Origin: Merismopedia glauca CCAP 1448/3
GTDB lineage: Bacteria; Cyanobacteriota; Cyanobacteriia; Cyanobacteriales; CCAP-1448
Reading direction: 5' to 3'
Assembly (NCBI RefSeq): GCF_003003775.1
Contig: NZ_PVWJ01000019.1
Location: forward strand, 1 to 52,102
Length of the DNA stretch: 52,102 bases
Shown: in pieces, positions 19,110-26,019 of the stretch
Layout: each line of letters starts with the position of its first letter
Numbering within the stretch: the stretch's first letter is position 1
The notes under the pieces: generated by a model
The model's input: only the letters and a program-made list of their open reading frames with translations
Told to the model about the DNA's origin: nothing
Databases searched by the model: none
Made by a program: the position numbers and the translations under genes

Positions 19110-20231
19110 ATGAGTCTGAAGCGACGCAAATTTTTGCTTTTTGGCATAACTTTAGGGGGAATTGGTGTTGCTGGATTAGCTCATCAGGGTTTAAGTAAGA
19201 ATCATTTACCCCAGCAGTCATTTAAGGTTGAAACTTCAGAATTTTTAAGTGCTAATCAAGAAGGAATACTAGAACCTTTACCCAAAAAAGATGTCAGAAT
19301 TGTCGTAATTAGTGACTTAAATAGTCAATATGGTGCTACCACTTATGAACCACAGGTAGATAAAGCTATAGCGATGATTCCAGGGTGGGAACCAGACTTA
19401 GTTTTGTGTGGCGGTGATATGATTGCAGGGCAGAAGCGATCACTCTCTAAAGGGCAAATTACCGCCATGTGGGCAGCTTTTGACGAGCATATCAGTGCGC
19501 CGTTGAGACAGGTTGGTATCCCCTTTGGATTTACAATTGGGAATCATGACGGTTCTGGTGCCATAGTTAAAGGCGAGCAAGTTTTTGCAGGGGAAAGGGA
19601 ATTAGCGAGTAAATACTGGAATTCTCACGATCCTGGGTTGAACTTTGGAGATAGAGGGAATTTTCCTTTCTACTACAGCTTCCAGCAAAAAGGCATCTTT
19701 TATCTAGTTTGGGATGCTTCTAATTACTTAATTTCTTCACAGCAATTAGCTTGGGTAGAAAAAACCCTGCAAAGTAAAGAGGCTCAACAAGCTAAAATGA
19801 GAATTGCGATCGGTCATATGCCACTGTATCCAGTAGCGATCGGTAGAAATAAAGTGGGAGAATATTTAGCTGATGGAGACAAATTGCGATCGCTTCTAGA
19901 ACGCTATAATGTCCACACCTACATTAGCGGACACCATCATGCATACTATCCAGGTAAGCGGGGTAAATTAGAATTACTCCATACTGGGGCATTAGGTAGC
20001 GGTCCCCGTCAATTAATTAATAGCAAAATTCCGCCTCGAAATACGATAACAATAGTAGATATAGATTTAGATTCTGCATCAACTAGATATACTACCTATG
20101 ATATGAAGACTTTAGCTGTTATCAATATTCATTCCCTTCCCCGATTGATAGTTTGGGACAAAAATTGGGTATTAAGGCGAGATATTCAGGTAGAAAACTT
20201 GACTCAATCAGAAAAGGAATCTATCAATTAA
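19110..20231 (+). CDS. Tat-exported calcineurin-like phosphoesterase
   Basis: 373 residues. The N-terminus SLKRRKFLLFG and a following hydrophobic stretch form a twin-arginine signal. The metallophosphoesterase blocks are in order: VVISDLN, LVLCGGDMIAG, FGFTIGNHDGSG, IAIGHMPLYP and YISGHHHAYYPG. The first metal motif reads DLN where most members have DxH, so the first metal site may differ. It probably acts in the periplasm on a phosphomonoester or diester; the substrate is unknown. It is not in an operon. Confidence 0.88.
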   Translation: MSLKRRKFLLFGITLGGIGVAGLAHQGLSKNHLPQQSFKVETSEFLSANQEGILEPLPKKDVRIVVISDLNSQYGATTYEPQVDKAIAMIPGWEPDLVLCGGDMIAGQKRSLSKGQITAMWAAFDEHISAPLRQVGIPFGFTIGNHDGSGAIVKGEQVFAGERELASKYWNSHDPGLNFGDRGNFPFYYSFQQKGIFYLVWDASNYLISSQQLAWVEKTLQSKEAQQAKMRIAIGHMPLYPVAIGRNKVGEYLADGDKLRSLLERYNVHTYISGHHHAYYPGKRGKLELLHTGALGSGPRQLINSKIPPRNTITIVDIDLDSASTRYTTYDMKTLAVINIHSLPRLIVWDKNWVLRRDIQVENLTQSEKESIN

Positions 20232-20282
20232 TAAATCAGAGGATTTATGACTATTTTGGCAATTCAGCGCTGAGGCGATCGC

Positions 20283-20489
20283 TTAATCTAGTTTCAGCGA
20301 ATTAACGGGAACTTCATCCCAAGAATCCACTTTTCTCAGTCTAGCTACCCATCCCATCGCTTTTTGCGCTTCGCTGAGATTTTTTTCAAAAGACTCGTGA
20401 CAGTCTTTGGCTAATTGTTCATCAACAGATGCAATACAGCAATAGAGTAAACCAGCCGGATCTAATTGTTCGTTAACCCAAATTGTCAT
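20283..20489 (-). CDS. conserved-looking small protein, unknown
   Basis: Not recognised. 68 residues starting MTIWVNEQLDPAGLLYCCIAS, with an acidic helical middle (EQLAKDCHESFEKNLSEAQKA) and WVARLRKVDSWDEVPV near the end. Codon use looks normal for this genome and there are no repeats, so it is probably a real gene. There is no clear Shine-Dalgarno sequence. It is convergent with the phosphoesterase and separated by 290 bp of repeat-rich sequence from the TROVE gene. Confidence 0.55.
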   Translation of the reverse strand: MTIWVNEQLDPAGLLYCCIASVDEQLAKDCHESFEKNLSEAQKAMGWVARLRKVDSWDEVPVNSLKLD

Positions 20490-20681
20490 GAGAATAGAAT
20501 TAATTTAATCTTAGATCTCTAGGGATCTAATCTAATCCAAGAATACCACCTGTAGAGCTTCGGCGGGTTCCGGTTCTTGAAGGTGTTCAATTATAAATTC
20601 ATGTTAGCTGTCGCTAGTTCGCGTTTTCACGTCTTTCATAGCAAAAGTGACTTGGCGATTGGAAATCGCGGCTACACAACC

Positions 20682-20769
20682 GAAACCCACCTTCGTGGGT
20701 TAAATTTCTCCGTTATAGCCCGCGCAGGCGGGCTTTGTTTGTATAGCCCCAGACTTCAGTCTGAGGGCA
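20682..20769. repeat. triple-hairpin dispersed repeat
   Basis: Three hairpins lie in a row: AACCCACCTTCGTGGGTT, AGCCCGCGCAGGCGGGCT and GCCCCAGACTTCAGTCTGAGGGC. Hairpins of this kind, often in this order, are a known dispersed repeat in many cyanobacteria. They end just beyond the 3' end of the TROVE gene and could terminate it. A related AACCCGCTTAGGCGGGTT hairpin lies at 36291-36308. Confidence 0.75.
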
Positions 20770-20778
20770 ATTATTGCC

Positions 20779-22383
20779 TTATATTTCACCACTCGCTAAC
20801 ATCTGAATTAATCTAGGCGTACCTGGATCGAAACCTGCAATATCCCACGAATTTGGATCTTGTGGATCGACTAGGGTAATATTGTAGGGAGCCAGAGAAA
20901 CGTAGACTGCCTTCGCATGAGGATTCACCTTGCGGCGATACTCAGCTAATGCTTGACTGGGATGGCTATTCCCCGCCCAACTTTCGCAATCAGTCCAAAA
21001 GCAGAAAATATCAGCTTTGAATTTCTGCCGAATCGCCCATTCATAGGCTACAGATGCATCGGTTCCCCCAAAGTTTTGGTTGCTAGCTTTAGCCATTGCA
21101 TCGCTAAAAGAATCTTTTTTAGTAATCTTTAAGTCGCGAAACTCGGTAGCAAACCCTCTAATTACATAGTTTTCTTCAGCTTTAACCGTAGCTAGTGCCA
21201 TAGTTGCCGCAATTTCACAGCAGGTTAACCCGATGGAACTCACGCTGTAGTATGACATCGAACCAGAAACATCCACTGCGTGTAAAAACACTTTTCCTGT
21301 AGGTTCTAGAGTATCAAAAGAGAGTTCTAATGCTTGCTCTAAAATATCCACAATCCGAGGTACGGGTTGCCATGTTTTTTGGCTTTTACCTAACTTGCCA
21401 CCAGATTGGTAGGTTTTTAACGCTTTCAGAACATCAATGGGGTGGATGCGTCCTTTCCGTAGGTGTTCTGCATTATTGATAACGCTGGCTACTCGTTTTA
21501 AGTTATCGCGGTTATCAGCAGTTAATACCCCCAATTCAGTTAAGGAACCAAGATTCCGCAACATGGCACCAATAGGCATTTCATTAAATAATAACTGCCA
21601 TGCAGTCTTATCCATTTTGCCTACGGGAGCAGCCATTTCATGAGTTAGCCTACCTTTTTTAATCGCCTCATGAGTCTTTTCGGGATTCCGTTTCAGCCAT
21701 TCGTACCACCAAATTTGCGCCAAGCTATCGCTAGGAATTTGTTGGGGTAAGGTTTCCCAACCTTGAGTTACCCACTTATACAATTCATTATGCTGTTCTG
21801 TTGGTGGTTTGACGTGGAATAGTCGCAATGCATCTCGGTGAGAGAAACCTTGACGTTGTTGATATTTCAAGAGTTGGTAAGCTAAGTCTTTGACATTACT
21901 CTTAGATAGCCAACTTTTACCAGCTTCGCGGACTATTTTGCCAAAACCGCGCATAGACTTGGTGTAGTTCAACCATTCATAGAAATGGCTTCCAGTACGA
22001 ACAACTTTAGGGAAAATGCTTTGGAAAGCCTGTTTTGCTTCTGGGGTTTCACCCATTGAAAGCAACACTAAAGCTAATAGAGGTGCGCTATTGTTAATGG
22101 CACGTCCATCGCTAGCATAGAGGATTTCGTGAGCCACTCGTTTGGGGTTTTGAGCGATCGCATTTCTCACAACCTCTACAAATTCCCCTGTTAATTCCTG
22201 TTTCCCTGCATAATGGGTGCTTTGAGCGGTGCCAATTAGCAAACAACGGCGCAATTGTTGCCAAATATCTACTTTAAACATCCAACCGCCAGAACGCCCT
22301 TGCACCATTTCGGCTTCACGCCCTTTTATGGGCTGGCTTTGGGGAGTTTTGCCTTTATTCTGGAATAAAAAATTATAGTTCAT
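20779..22383 (-). CDS. rsr: TROVE-domain Ro60 orthologue
   Basis: 534 residues from the ATG at 22383 (MNYNFLFQNK), chosen because GAGG precedes it by 7-8 nt and because it matches the length of bacterial Ro60; an in-frame extension of 41 residues is compositionally odd. The N-terminal part is a TROVE HEAT-repeat ring (GGWMFKVDIWQQLRRCLLIG, FLYA-like repeats, IRKG). The C-terminal von Willebrand A domain has an intact MIDAS, DVSGSMS (Asp371, Ser373, Ser375), and GGTDAS. Ro60 rings bind Y RNAs on their surface and misfolded RNA ends in the cavity; in Deinococcus they channel RNA to PNPase. Four tRNA-like RNA genes lie upstream on the same strand, supporting this role. Confidence 0.95.
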   Translation of the reverse strand: MNYNFLFQNKGKTPQSQPIKGREAEMVQGRSGGWMFKVDIWQQLRRCLLIGTAQSTHYAGKQELTGEFVEVVRNAIAQNPKRVAHEILYASDGRAINNSAPLLALVLLSMGETPEAKQAFQSIFPKVVRTGSHFYEWLNYTKSMRGFGKIVREAGKSWLSKSNVKDLAYQLLKYQQRQGFSHRDALRLFHVKPPTEQHNELYKWVTQGWETLPQQIPSDSLAQIWWYEWLKRNPEKTHEAIKKGRLTHEMAAPVGKMDKTAWQLLFNEMPIGAMLRNLGSLTELGVLTADNRDNLKRVASVINNAEHLRKGRIHPIDVLKALKTYQSGGKLGKSQKTWQPVPRIVDILEQALELSFDTLEPTGKVFLHAVDVSGSMSYYSVSSIGLTCCEIAATMALATVKAEENYVIRGFATEFRDLKITKKDSFSDAMAKASNQNFGGTDASVAYEWAIRQKFKADIFCFWTDCESWAGNSHPSQALAEYRRKVNPHAKAVYVSLAPYNITLVDPQDPNSWDIAGFDPGTPRLIQMLASGEI

Positions 22384-22751
22384 ATTAACCTCATTCAGCC
22401 CTTGAAGGGCAATAGTTTGACAAAAACTTGAGGATGCAACGCTAACAGCATCCGTAGAACCTGAGAAATCTGTGCTGTCTGAAAAACCACTGACAGCAAT
22501 CTGCAATCTCGATAATTATGGGTAAAAACTTTTGAGTAGCAGTACAGGAATAGCACCTGCATCTCTAGCAATCAAAGATTTGGTTAAGTTGTAGGTTATG
22601 ATAATTGATTCTTTTACTGCAAATACAGATCCAGCAGCACCCTCCCTCAACCATGCAAATTCCGATCTTTAAGCGAACTGCTACCAGTTGAGTAATCTCA
22701 ACATATTACTTTTATAATACATAGCTCTTACAAGTGTCAATTAAATAAATT
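22384..22751. other. spacer between Y-RNA array and TROVE gene
   Basis: About 370 bp. It contains a GCCCTT-G-AAGGGC palindrome near 22398-22411, just before the TROVE start, and AT-rich sequence that probably holds the TROVE promoter. I find no fifth tRNA-like unit here. The in-frame extension of the TROVE reading frame covers part of it but has no family similarity. Confidence 0.55.
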
Positions 22752-22877
22752 TGGTTGGCAGAATGGGATTTGCACCCATATAACCCGCTTAGAAGGCGAT
22801 AACCCTAATTCGTCGTCCTTTTCAGGCAAAAAGTGAAACAGGATGTTTTAGGCGTTCTACTATTAAACTACCTGCCA
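22752..22877 (-). ncRNA. tRNA-like Y RNA (YrlA type), unit D
   Basis: 126 nt. Acceptor TGGCAGG/TCTGCCA is followed by A and an encoded CCA. The D-arm is GTTT-AATAGTA-GAAC, and the T-arm is ATGGG-TGCAAAT-CCCAT. A stem CGCCTA/TAAGCG (one mismatch) stands where the anticodon stem should be. Instead of an anticodon loop there is an insert with the motif shared by all four units (22797-22819, minus strand AGGACGA...TTAGGGTTATCG), which folds as AAGG-A-CGA with TCG-C-CTT. It is nearest to the TROVE gene. A decoding role is excluded because there is no 7-nt anticodon loop. Confidence 0.82.
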
Positions 22878-22885
22878 AAGATTAG

Positions 22886-23015
22886 TGGCGCAGGGAACAG
22901 GATTTACACCTATATCTCGCGACTGGAAACGATAATCCTCATCCATCGTCCCTTTAGGGTAAGTTTGCGAATAAGGCTATACTCCGCGTATCCTACTAAG
23001 TTAGACGACCCCTGC
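22886..23015 (-). ncRNA. tRNA-like Y RNA (YrlA type), unit C
   Basis: 130 nt. Acceptor GCAGGGG/TCCCTGC is followed by G and CCA. The T-arm is ATAGG-TGTAAAT-CCTGT. The anticodon-stem equivalent is CGCGG/TCGCG, with a 4-nt variable loop AGAT. The insert contains the most diverged copy of the shared motif (22930-22952), which nevertheless folds into the best helix, GGGACGA with TCGTTTC. The 5' end lies 9 nt from the 3' end of unit B and its 3' end 8 nt from the 5' end of unit D, so the three are probably cut from one transcript. Confidence 0.8.
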
Positions 23016-23024
23016 TATGATTGA

Positions 23025-23154
23025 TGGTGCAGTAGAGCAGGATTTGAACCTGCGACATCGAAAGACGATAACCCTAATTCTTCGTCCCTTTCAGGTAAAA
23101 ATTGAACTAGGATATTTATAATTTCGCGCTCTATCCGACTGAGCTACCTACCGC
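23025..23154 (-). ncRNA. tRNA-like Y RNA (YrlA type), unit B
   Basis: 130 nt, the clearest tRNA mimic. Acceptor GCGGTAGG/TCTACTGC has 8 pairs, followed by A and CCA. The D-arm AGCTCAGTCGGATAGAGC has a normal GG in the loop. The T-arm GCAGG-TTCAAAT-CCTGC has the canonical TTC. A 5-bp anticodon-stem equivalent CGAAA/TTTCG and a 5-nt variable loop ATGTC are in exact register. In place of a 7-nt anticodon loop there are about 60 nt, including a small CCTGAAAGG hairpin and the shared motif (23066-23088), whose GACGA/TCGTC helix is perfectly paired. Confidence 0.85.
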
Positions 23155-23243
23155 ATAAAATTTCAGGAATTACGCAGTTTATACCTATATTAGTCAGGCA
23201 AACAAAATATAAAGTATATTTCTGACTTCTGACTTATTTCGTT

Positions 23244-23416
23244 TGGTGTAGCGGAGCGAGATTTGCACTCGCATCTTTAGCGATTAAGGGGGGGATCGAA
23301 TTCAGCGATAACCCTAAATCTGCGTCCCTTTCGGGCAAATCTTCCTCATTGGTATCTCTCTTCGCGGGAAGAGATTTACCTAGAGGGAAACGCTTTACTA
23401 TTAAGCTACCCGCCAC
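23244..23416 (-). ncRNA. tRNA-like Y RNA (YrlA type), unit A, enlarged
   Basis: 173 nt. Acceptor GTGGCGGG/TCCGCTAC has 8 pairs, followed by A and CCA. The D-arm is GCTT-AATAGTA-AAGC, and the T-arm is GCGAG-TGCAAAT-CTCGC. The insert has an extra hairpin (23351-23380, arms GGTA..TCTCTTC and GAAGAGA..TACC), a CCC-GAAA-GGG tetraloop hairpin and the shared motif at 23306-23328. It stands 90 bp from unit B and is the most distant from the TROVE gene. The larger insert suggests a specialised version. Confidence 0.78.
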
Positions 23417-23647
23417 ATGGGTAATTGTCGTTGCTCTTCAATCAATCTCGGCTTTTGGTTCGTTTCATTTTGGCTCTCCGTTGCTTCATGACTCTAGAAT
23501 AGGCTGGAGTTATTCCCCCAAGCTAATTGATGTATCAAAAGGGAAAAGGCTTTCTAGGTAAAGCTTTCAGAGCTAGGGGCATAATTTGAGCTAGGGGATT
23601 CCCCGAACTTTGCTGTATTTTTTCGACTCTAATCTAAAATTGATTTC

Positions 23648-24017
23648 ATGAAAGTCAGAGAAATATTGCGAATATTAGAAGAAGATGGTTGGTATTTAGC
23701 TAGGACTAAAGGAAGTCATCGTCAATATAAACCAATACGGTTCAGTTAAAGAAAAAGTTGTTAGTTTGGCTAACGAGAGATGTGGCATTCAGCCCATCAT
23801 CCAGAGACAATAAAAGCTTATCTGAACTGTATTGCAATATAAACATCCCCTTAAATCTGGAACAGTAACTATTGCAGGTAAAGGTAGTTTAGATATGCCA
23901 ATTGGTACACTAAAAAGTATCTGGCGACAGGCTCAAATTCCAGCCACGCAAACGGAAACAAAACCTCTAGATTGTCCAGAGCAGTCACTGGAAGAACCAA
24001 ATGAGGATGAAAATTAA
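23648..24017 (+). pseudogene. hicA: HicA toxin gene split by a MITE-like insertion
   Basis: The first 28 codons encode a typical HicA start (MKVREILRILEEDGWYLART, then KGSHRQYK). Reading then enters foreign sequence and stops after five more codons. From 23844 the frame resumes with HPLKSGTVTIAGKGSLDMP and GTLKSIWRQAQI. Deleting 23733-23834 plus one 10-bp target copy restores an uninterrupted HicA of about 85 residues with the catalytic His in GSHRQYK. HicA is a dsRBD-fold mRNA interferase neutralised by HicB, whose gene follows. The C-terminal tail after QAQI is longer than usual. A TTG at 23832 could still allow translation of the second half, but without the catalytic His. Confidence 0.85.
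23723..23844. mobile_element. ~102-bp MITE-like element with target duplication
   Basis: The element spans about 23733-23834. Its ends are imperfect inverted repeats: CAATACGGTTCAGTTAA at the left, and the complement of CAATACAGTTCAGATAA at the right (15 of 17 match). It is flanked by direct repeats CAATATAAAC at 23723-23732 and 23835-23844. Excision restores hicA. It has no coding capacity, so it would depend on a transposase elsewhere. A duplication of 9-10 bp fits IS4-like elements, but the family is not proved. Confidence 0.88.
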
Positions 24018-24018
24018 A

Positions 24019-24261
24019 ATGCGTTATGCCATTGTGATTGAAAAAGGTGAGAGCAACTACGGCGCTTATGTACCGGATTTACCAGGATGTGTAGCCGTAG
24101 GAGAAACATTGACAGAGGTACGAAGACTAATTGAAGAAGCAATTGAAATGCATTTAGAGGATATGCAAGAAAACCAACAAACAATCCCTGTTCCAGTTTC
24201 AACTTGCGAATATGTGGAAACTAGATGCACAAAATCTACTTCAATTAGTTTTTCTGGCTAG
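24019..24261 (+). CDS. hicB: HicB-family antitoxin
   Basis: About 80 residues from the ATG at 24019, preceded by GAGGA at 12-16 nt and beginning MRYAIVIEKGESNYGAYVPD. An upstream in-frame ATG at 24001 lies inside hicA and is less likely. The partially degraded RNase-H-like HicB fold is recognisable: GAYVPDLPGCVAVGETL, then EEAIEMHLEDMQE. It would bind HicA and repress the operon. The last about 12 residues (RCTKSTSISFSG) do not resemble the usual ending and may reflect a frameshifted end. With hicA broken, the antitoxin is no longer needed against its own partner. Confidence 0.88.
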   Translation: MRYAIVIEKGESNYGAYVPDLPGCVAVGETLTEVRRLIEEAIEMHLEDMQENQQTIPVPVSTCEYVETRCTKSTSISFSG

Positions 24262-24324
24262 TTCAATACCAAGTTTCACAAATTTGACTAGAGTAGAACT
24301 ATAGTTTTATCTGGGATAAAATCT

Positions 24325-25218
24325 ATGCAAGCGATCGCTTCTCACCCAACACCACCTACTAACGTACAAACCTTCTCTTGGCAATGGCAAGATCGGCTTG
24401 TAGAAGTGGTGTATGAAACTTTTGGTAGGGGACTACCTGTATTATTGCTCCCTGCCTTTAGCACCGTTTCTACCCGTCAAGAAATGGCAGGAATTGCCCA
24501 AAAATTAGCCTCTCAATTTCAAGTCATCATTCCCGATTTTCCTGGATTTGGAGCCTCATCTCGCCCCAAATTAGATTACAATCCAGATTTATTGAGTCAA
24601 TTTTTACGAGATTTCTGCAATTACTTGGGTTCAGAACCAATTAATGTAGTGTCGGCTGGTCATGCAAGCGGTTACGCGATGCAACTGGGTTCTAGTCAAC
24701 CAGGCATTTGGTCTACAATTATCTTGGTAGCACCCACTTGGCGCGGGCCTTTACCCACAATGGGAGCCAAGCCGGAGGTGGCTAAAGTAGTTAGAGATGT
24801 AGTGCGATCGCCCATCTTAGGTCAATTTCTCTACTTTCTCAACACTCAACCGTCTTTCCTCAAGTTGATGTACAGTCGCCATGTCTTCAACGATCCAAGC
24901 CATTTAACTGACGATTTCATTCAGCAAAAATGGCAAGTTACCCACCAAAATGGCGCTAGATATGCTCCCGCAGCTTTCGTGACTGGAAACTTAGATCCAG
25001 CTAGAAGTAGAGAAGAGTTTTTAGCTTGGTTTCAACCCCTTCCCGCACCCACAATGGTGATTATTCCGGAACAAGCACCGCCTAAATCTTTAGCGGAAAT
25101 GGAAACTATCGCAGAGTTACCAGGAGTAGAAAGTGTGAGGCTTTCCGGTTCATTAGGTTTACATGAAGAGTATGCCCAGGAAGTAGGAGAAGCGATCGCT
25201 CAATTTTTATCTACCTGA
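24325..25218 (+). CDS. alpha/beta-hydrolase-fold protein lacking the nucleophile serine
   Basis: 297 residues with a clear alpha/beta-hydrolase fold: VLLLPAFSTVSTR (oxyanion region), VIIPDFPGFGASSRP, and a nucleophile elbow SAGHASGYAMQ. In the GxSxG frame the nucleophile position is Ala114 (G-H-A-S-G), and the usual Asp strand ends PTMVIIPEQAPP, without the GD of active enzymes. A His is present in GLHEEYAQE. It is therefore probably a non-catalytic or altered member, although Ser115 might act in a shifted geometry. No partner gene is evident; downstream is a toxin-antitoxin pair. Confidence 0.85.
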   Translation: MQAIASHPTPPTNVQTFSWQWQDRLVEVVYETFGRGLPVLLLPAFSTVSTRQEMAGIAQKLASQFQVIIPDFPGFGASSRPKLDYNPDLLSQFLRDFCNYLGSEPINVVSAGHASGYAMQLGSSQPGIWSTIILVAPTWRGPLPTMGAKPEVAKVVRDVVRSPILGQFLYFLNTQPSFLKLMYSRHVFNDPSHLTDDFIQQKWQVTHQNGARYAPAAFVTGNLDPARSREEFLAWFQPLPAPTMVIIPEQAPPKSLAEMETIAELPGVESVRLSGSLGLHEEYAQEVGEAIAQFLST

Positions 25219-25241
25219 AACTTCTGTTTAATTTTTGTGAA

Positions 25242-25574
25242 ATGACGAATACGAAACTAGTGGATTCTCTCATCCAAATTATCGAGTCTCTCACGCCAGA
25301 AGAAAGCAGATTGCTACAACAAAAGCTTCAATGCAAAGCAATTCAACAGACAGCAGGTGTATGCGGAGGTAGTGCGCGCATTCGTAATACGCGGATTCCA
25401 GTGTGGACGATTATTTCCTTCAGGCAGCAAGGAGCAGATGACGAGGAATTACTGAGAAATTATCCCAGTTTGACTCCATATGATCTCAATGCTGCTTGGT
25501 CATATTATTTAAGTCATAGAGAAGAAATAGATCGCCAGATCGCCTCACACCAGGATGACGATCTAGATGATTAA
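25242..25574 (+). CDS. DUF433 antitoxin
   Basis: 110 residues. The C-terminal two thirds match DUF433 (VCGGSARIRNTRIPVWTIIS, GADDEELLRNYPSLTPYDLN), a helix-turn-helix-like antitoxin family. An N-terminal helical segment of about 30 residues precedes it. The stop overlaps the start of the DUF5615 gene by 8 bp, the usual arrangement of this toxin-antitoxin pair. It probably both neutralises the partner and represses the operon. Confidence 0.88.
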   Translation: MTNTKLVDSLIQIIESLTPEESRLLQQKLQCKAIQQTAGVCGGSARIRNTRIPVWTIISFRQQGADDEELLRNYPSLTPYDLNAAWSYYLSHREEIDRQIASHQDDDLDD

Positions 25575-25971
25575 GCTCTATTCTAATGAGAACTTCCCTT
25601 TGGATTTAGTATTGCTACTGCGCGAATGGGGATACGATATTCTGACCTCTTATGAAGCAGAACAGGCAAATCTGGGTATCCCCGATGAGGATGTACTCGC
25701 TTTTGCCACCGAACATGGACGAGTCACGATTACACTCAATCGCGATGACTTCCTGAAACTGCATCGTAACGGTGCTGTCCACCAAGGCATTATCATCTGT
25801 AAGGACGACAGAGATTATCGAGGTCAAGCAGAAATCCTACACAGTTTTTTGCAAGGGCAAATTACTCTGATTAATCGCCTGATTCGCATTCAAAAACAAA
25901 ATCAACCGAAGTCGAGCGGTCAGATATTCATCATTCGAGAATACTTCCCTAGCCTGAATTCGTCAATTTAG
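25567..25971 (+). CDS. DUF5615 PIN-like toxin
   Basis: 134 residues, DUF5615 (Mut7-C/PIN-like). The acidic residues expected for a PIN nuclease are in KLYSNENFPLDL, NLGIPDEDVLAFA and TITLNRDDFLKLH; a final conserved block is QGIIICKDDRD. It overlaps the DUF433 antitoxin gene by 8 bp. By family it should be an RNase toxin. The C-terminal about 25 residues (KQNQPKSSGQIFIIREYF) are less typical. Nothing suggests inactivation. Confidence 0.88.
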   Translation: MIKLYSNENFPLDLVLLLREWGYDILTSYEAEQANLGIPDEDVLAFATEHGRVTITLNRDDFLKLHRNGAVHQGIIICKDDRDYRGQAEILHSFLQGQITLINRLIRIQKQNQPKSSGQIFIIREYFPSLNSSI

Positions 25972-26019
25972 GGCATCATATGGATAGAAGATTAGGCTAA
26001 ATTTTAGGTGAAATTGCTC

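Noticed and set aside
22384-22506. 41-residue N-terminal extension of the TROVE protein
   Set aside because: It is Ser-rich with no family similarity, while an ATG with GAGG lies at 22383 and gives the usual length.
22752-23416. Four ordinary tRNAs interrupted by group I introns
   Set aside because: Inserts are only about 60-100 nt, lack group I core elements I know, share a 23-nt motif, and leave no clear anticodon. The TROVE neighbour favours Y RNAs.
22833-23561. Several 60-70-codon frames in the Y-RNA region
   Set aside because: They cross the RNA stems on either strand, have no ribosome-binding sites and no protein-like composition.
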